Assembly (NCBI GenBank): GCA_002104935.1
Contig: MCGT01000012.1
Location: 620,001-684,000 of the forward strand
Length of the DNA: 64,000 nucleotides
Direction: 5' to 3'
Origin: Hesseltinella vesiculosa
Lineage: Eukaryota > Mucoromycota > Mucoromycetes > Mucorales > Cunninghamellaceae
Within the stretch, counting starts at the first letter, position 1. Each line of letters begins with the position of its first letter. A program made the position numbers and the translations under genes. Shown here piece by piece: positions 62,250 to 64,000 of this stretch. Below the pieces are notes generated by a model, which did no database searches, had not been told where the DNA came from, and saw nothing but the letters and a program-made list of their open reading frames with translations.

Positions 62250-62535
62250 GAGAGAAAAGCGGTATTAACAAAAATTGGCCAATTAGGCAATGGTTCCTTT
62301 ATGTCCTTCGGGTGTAATGGGTAAGTAACAAGAAAAAAAAACGCTCATTGCCCGCATCCTTTCCCTTTTCCTACCCTACCTTTCCCTTGCACTTGAAATA
62401 AATAAAATCTCATACCTTTGCCCTTTTTTCAAAATAAAACTGTATTTTTTTAAAAAAGCATCATAATATTTATTTGATGATAACAGAGATGTCTTGTCCC
62501 AAAGAATGGTAAAAACCAAAGCCGTATTGTGCAGT

Positions 62536-62567
<32 letters not shown>

Positions 62568-64000
62568 AAAACCGGTGAAAGAAGTTTGGTAACACAGCAA
62601 CTTGCAGCCTTTTACTCTGTCAATTTCAATACCTTTCTTACCTTGTGCGTGCCTTTAGATAGACTTAGCTTTGAACTATAATACGAAACCAAGAATGCTA
62701 GTCAATTGATCTGCAGAAAAAATCAATGAAATGATAAAAAAAAAACATGATTAAAGCGATAGGAAAAAAAAGGGGGATTTAAAAACTATGCACTGACAGG
62801 CTATCCTTGAGAAAAAAAAATATTTCTATCTTGGAGGCAGTAAGCAAATCGGTCGTTGCATGAAACTTGACGCAATTGATTTTTATTCATCCTGTTAAAA
62901 TAAAAAGTTGAAGAATCTCGGCATCACAACGTTTGAAGATCATTTTCTCGATGTCTTGTACTGACGTCTTACTTTTAGAACACCTTTCTCGCATCCTTGA
63001 TTCCAAACTTTAAAATGAAAGCAATATGCCTTTCCCAAAACGTTTCCATTGTTCTTCAATCATGTGAAAAAGAAGAAAGCTAAAAATAAAAGAATATGAA
63101 AGGGAGGGTAAACGGGAAAAAGCCAAAGATGTCTTGATTGATTATCTGTCGTTGCCGTTTTAAGCCAGGCAAAAAGAAACGACCCCACCTCTTTTTTTCA
63201 TATTTTTCCCACATCGATTTTTTCAGCTAATTATTTTTTTTTCTATAATGAAATGAAGTACACCTGATCTGATTTTATTTTGAAGCTACATACCAAGGTT
63301 CTCCACAAAGAAACAAAAAGTAAAAAGGCTTTCATCAGACATTTAAAAAATGAATCTGGCATTTGTTACTGTCATGGCGTAGTTTGAAACCTCTTTTTTT
63401 TTTCATCCTTTTTGGTCGGTGCAGTGTTGCTTCGTTGAAATGTTCTTGAAAGACGAAAACAGCCGTTTATTTTGAAAAGGCAAACACATGATAGTTTATT
63501 GACATTATTTGGAAGGGTGCCAGCAACGAGCGATAGGATGGCGTGATGATGAAAAATGGATGTGGGATAAAACCAAAAAAAAAAAAGGGGGGGTGTGCGT
63601 TGGTTTGCCGTTTTAGCAGCGAATGATTATCGATGCAATGGTGGGCTGAATTTGCTTGAACCAAGTCTACAAGTCTACTCACACGCACATATGAAGTTAG
63701 AGTAGAGCCGAATTTGGTGAAGGAGTAGGGTTGAAAAGGATTGTGTCACCAAGTTTGAAAGGGCATGAAAAAAAAAAAAAGCTTGGTGTCACATCGTAAA
63801 ACTCGTGAGCAAACAAAAAAAGCAAGGTGACAACTCCTTAACCAGCTTCTTCTTGCAAGCTACAAAAATGTCTCCATTGTTCTTCAATCATGTGAAAATA
63901 ATGGGGGGACTCGCTTGTCAATGGCCATAAAAATGGAAATCAATTTGTCACCGGGATTACACTGTCACTGCATTGTTTCAATCCCCTTTTTTTTCCCATC

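Larger units (their letters stand above)
59416..64000 (-). repeat. Giant inverted repeat, right arm (truncated by window)
   Basis: Reverse-complement partner of 45145-49732; see that entry for the comparison. The inner end is at a GATC at 59416-59419, beyond which the two sides differ. The arm continues past the window edge, so its full length is unknown. Confidence 0.95.

Overview
The window is nuclear DNA from a fungus, most likely an early-diverging (Mucoromycota-type) lineage. The evidence is many short GT-AG introns, often with T-run polypyrimidine tracts, compact housekeeping genes with standard codons, an HSPA12-type Hsp70, a fungal PPPDE-thioredoxin-PUL protein and an intact Tc1/mariner element. 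The lineage call is an inference; the gene families and exon models are read directly.

Layout. Positions 1-12.2 kb: a small membrane ORF (-), a coactosin-like ADF-H protein (+), coproporphyrinogen III oxidase with a mitochondrial-type leader (+), a NUDT15-like NUDIX hydrolase (+), and one very long HEAT-type gene (-), the Trm732/THADA tRNA-methylation partner. Positions 12.2-21 kb are accessory DNA: degenerate tandem repeats, exon-like fragments, and a 12-exon gene (16358-19593, -) whose short phase-0 exons lie in a tandemly duplicated ~125-bp exon+intron cassette. Positions 21.1-36.6 kb are gene-dense: an orphan S/T/P-rich protein, a RanBP3/Yrb2-like protein, CCT7, an importin-7/8 family karyopherin, the PPPDE-Trx-PUL protein and an HSPA12-like chaperone.

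From ~37.5 kb to the end the window is gene-poor and repeat-rich. It holds old degenerate repeats, four copies of a ~60-nt element whose predicted stems show compensatory changes, a complete Tc1 transposon, and a very large inverted repeat. The inverted-repeat arms are 45145-49732 and 59416-64000, at least 4.58 kb each; the right arm runs off the window. I found only homopolymer and short length differences between the arms. They flank a ~9.7-kb core holding six copies of a ~160-bp tandem repeat, one small ORF and decayed gene pieces. The layout resembles a regional centromere (core plus inverted flanks) or a giant foldback element, but an assembly artefact must be excluded first.

Functional links are loose, as usual in eukaryotes: two genes of nucleocytoplasmic transport (RanBP3-like, importin-7/8-like) lie either side of CCT7, and the RanBP3-like gene shares a divergent promoter with CCT7.
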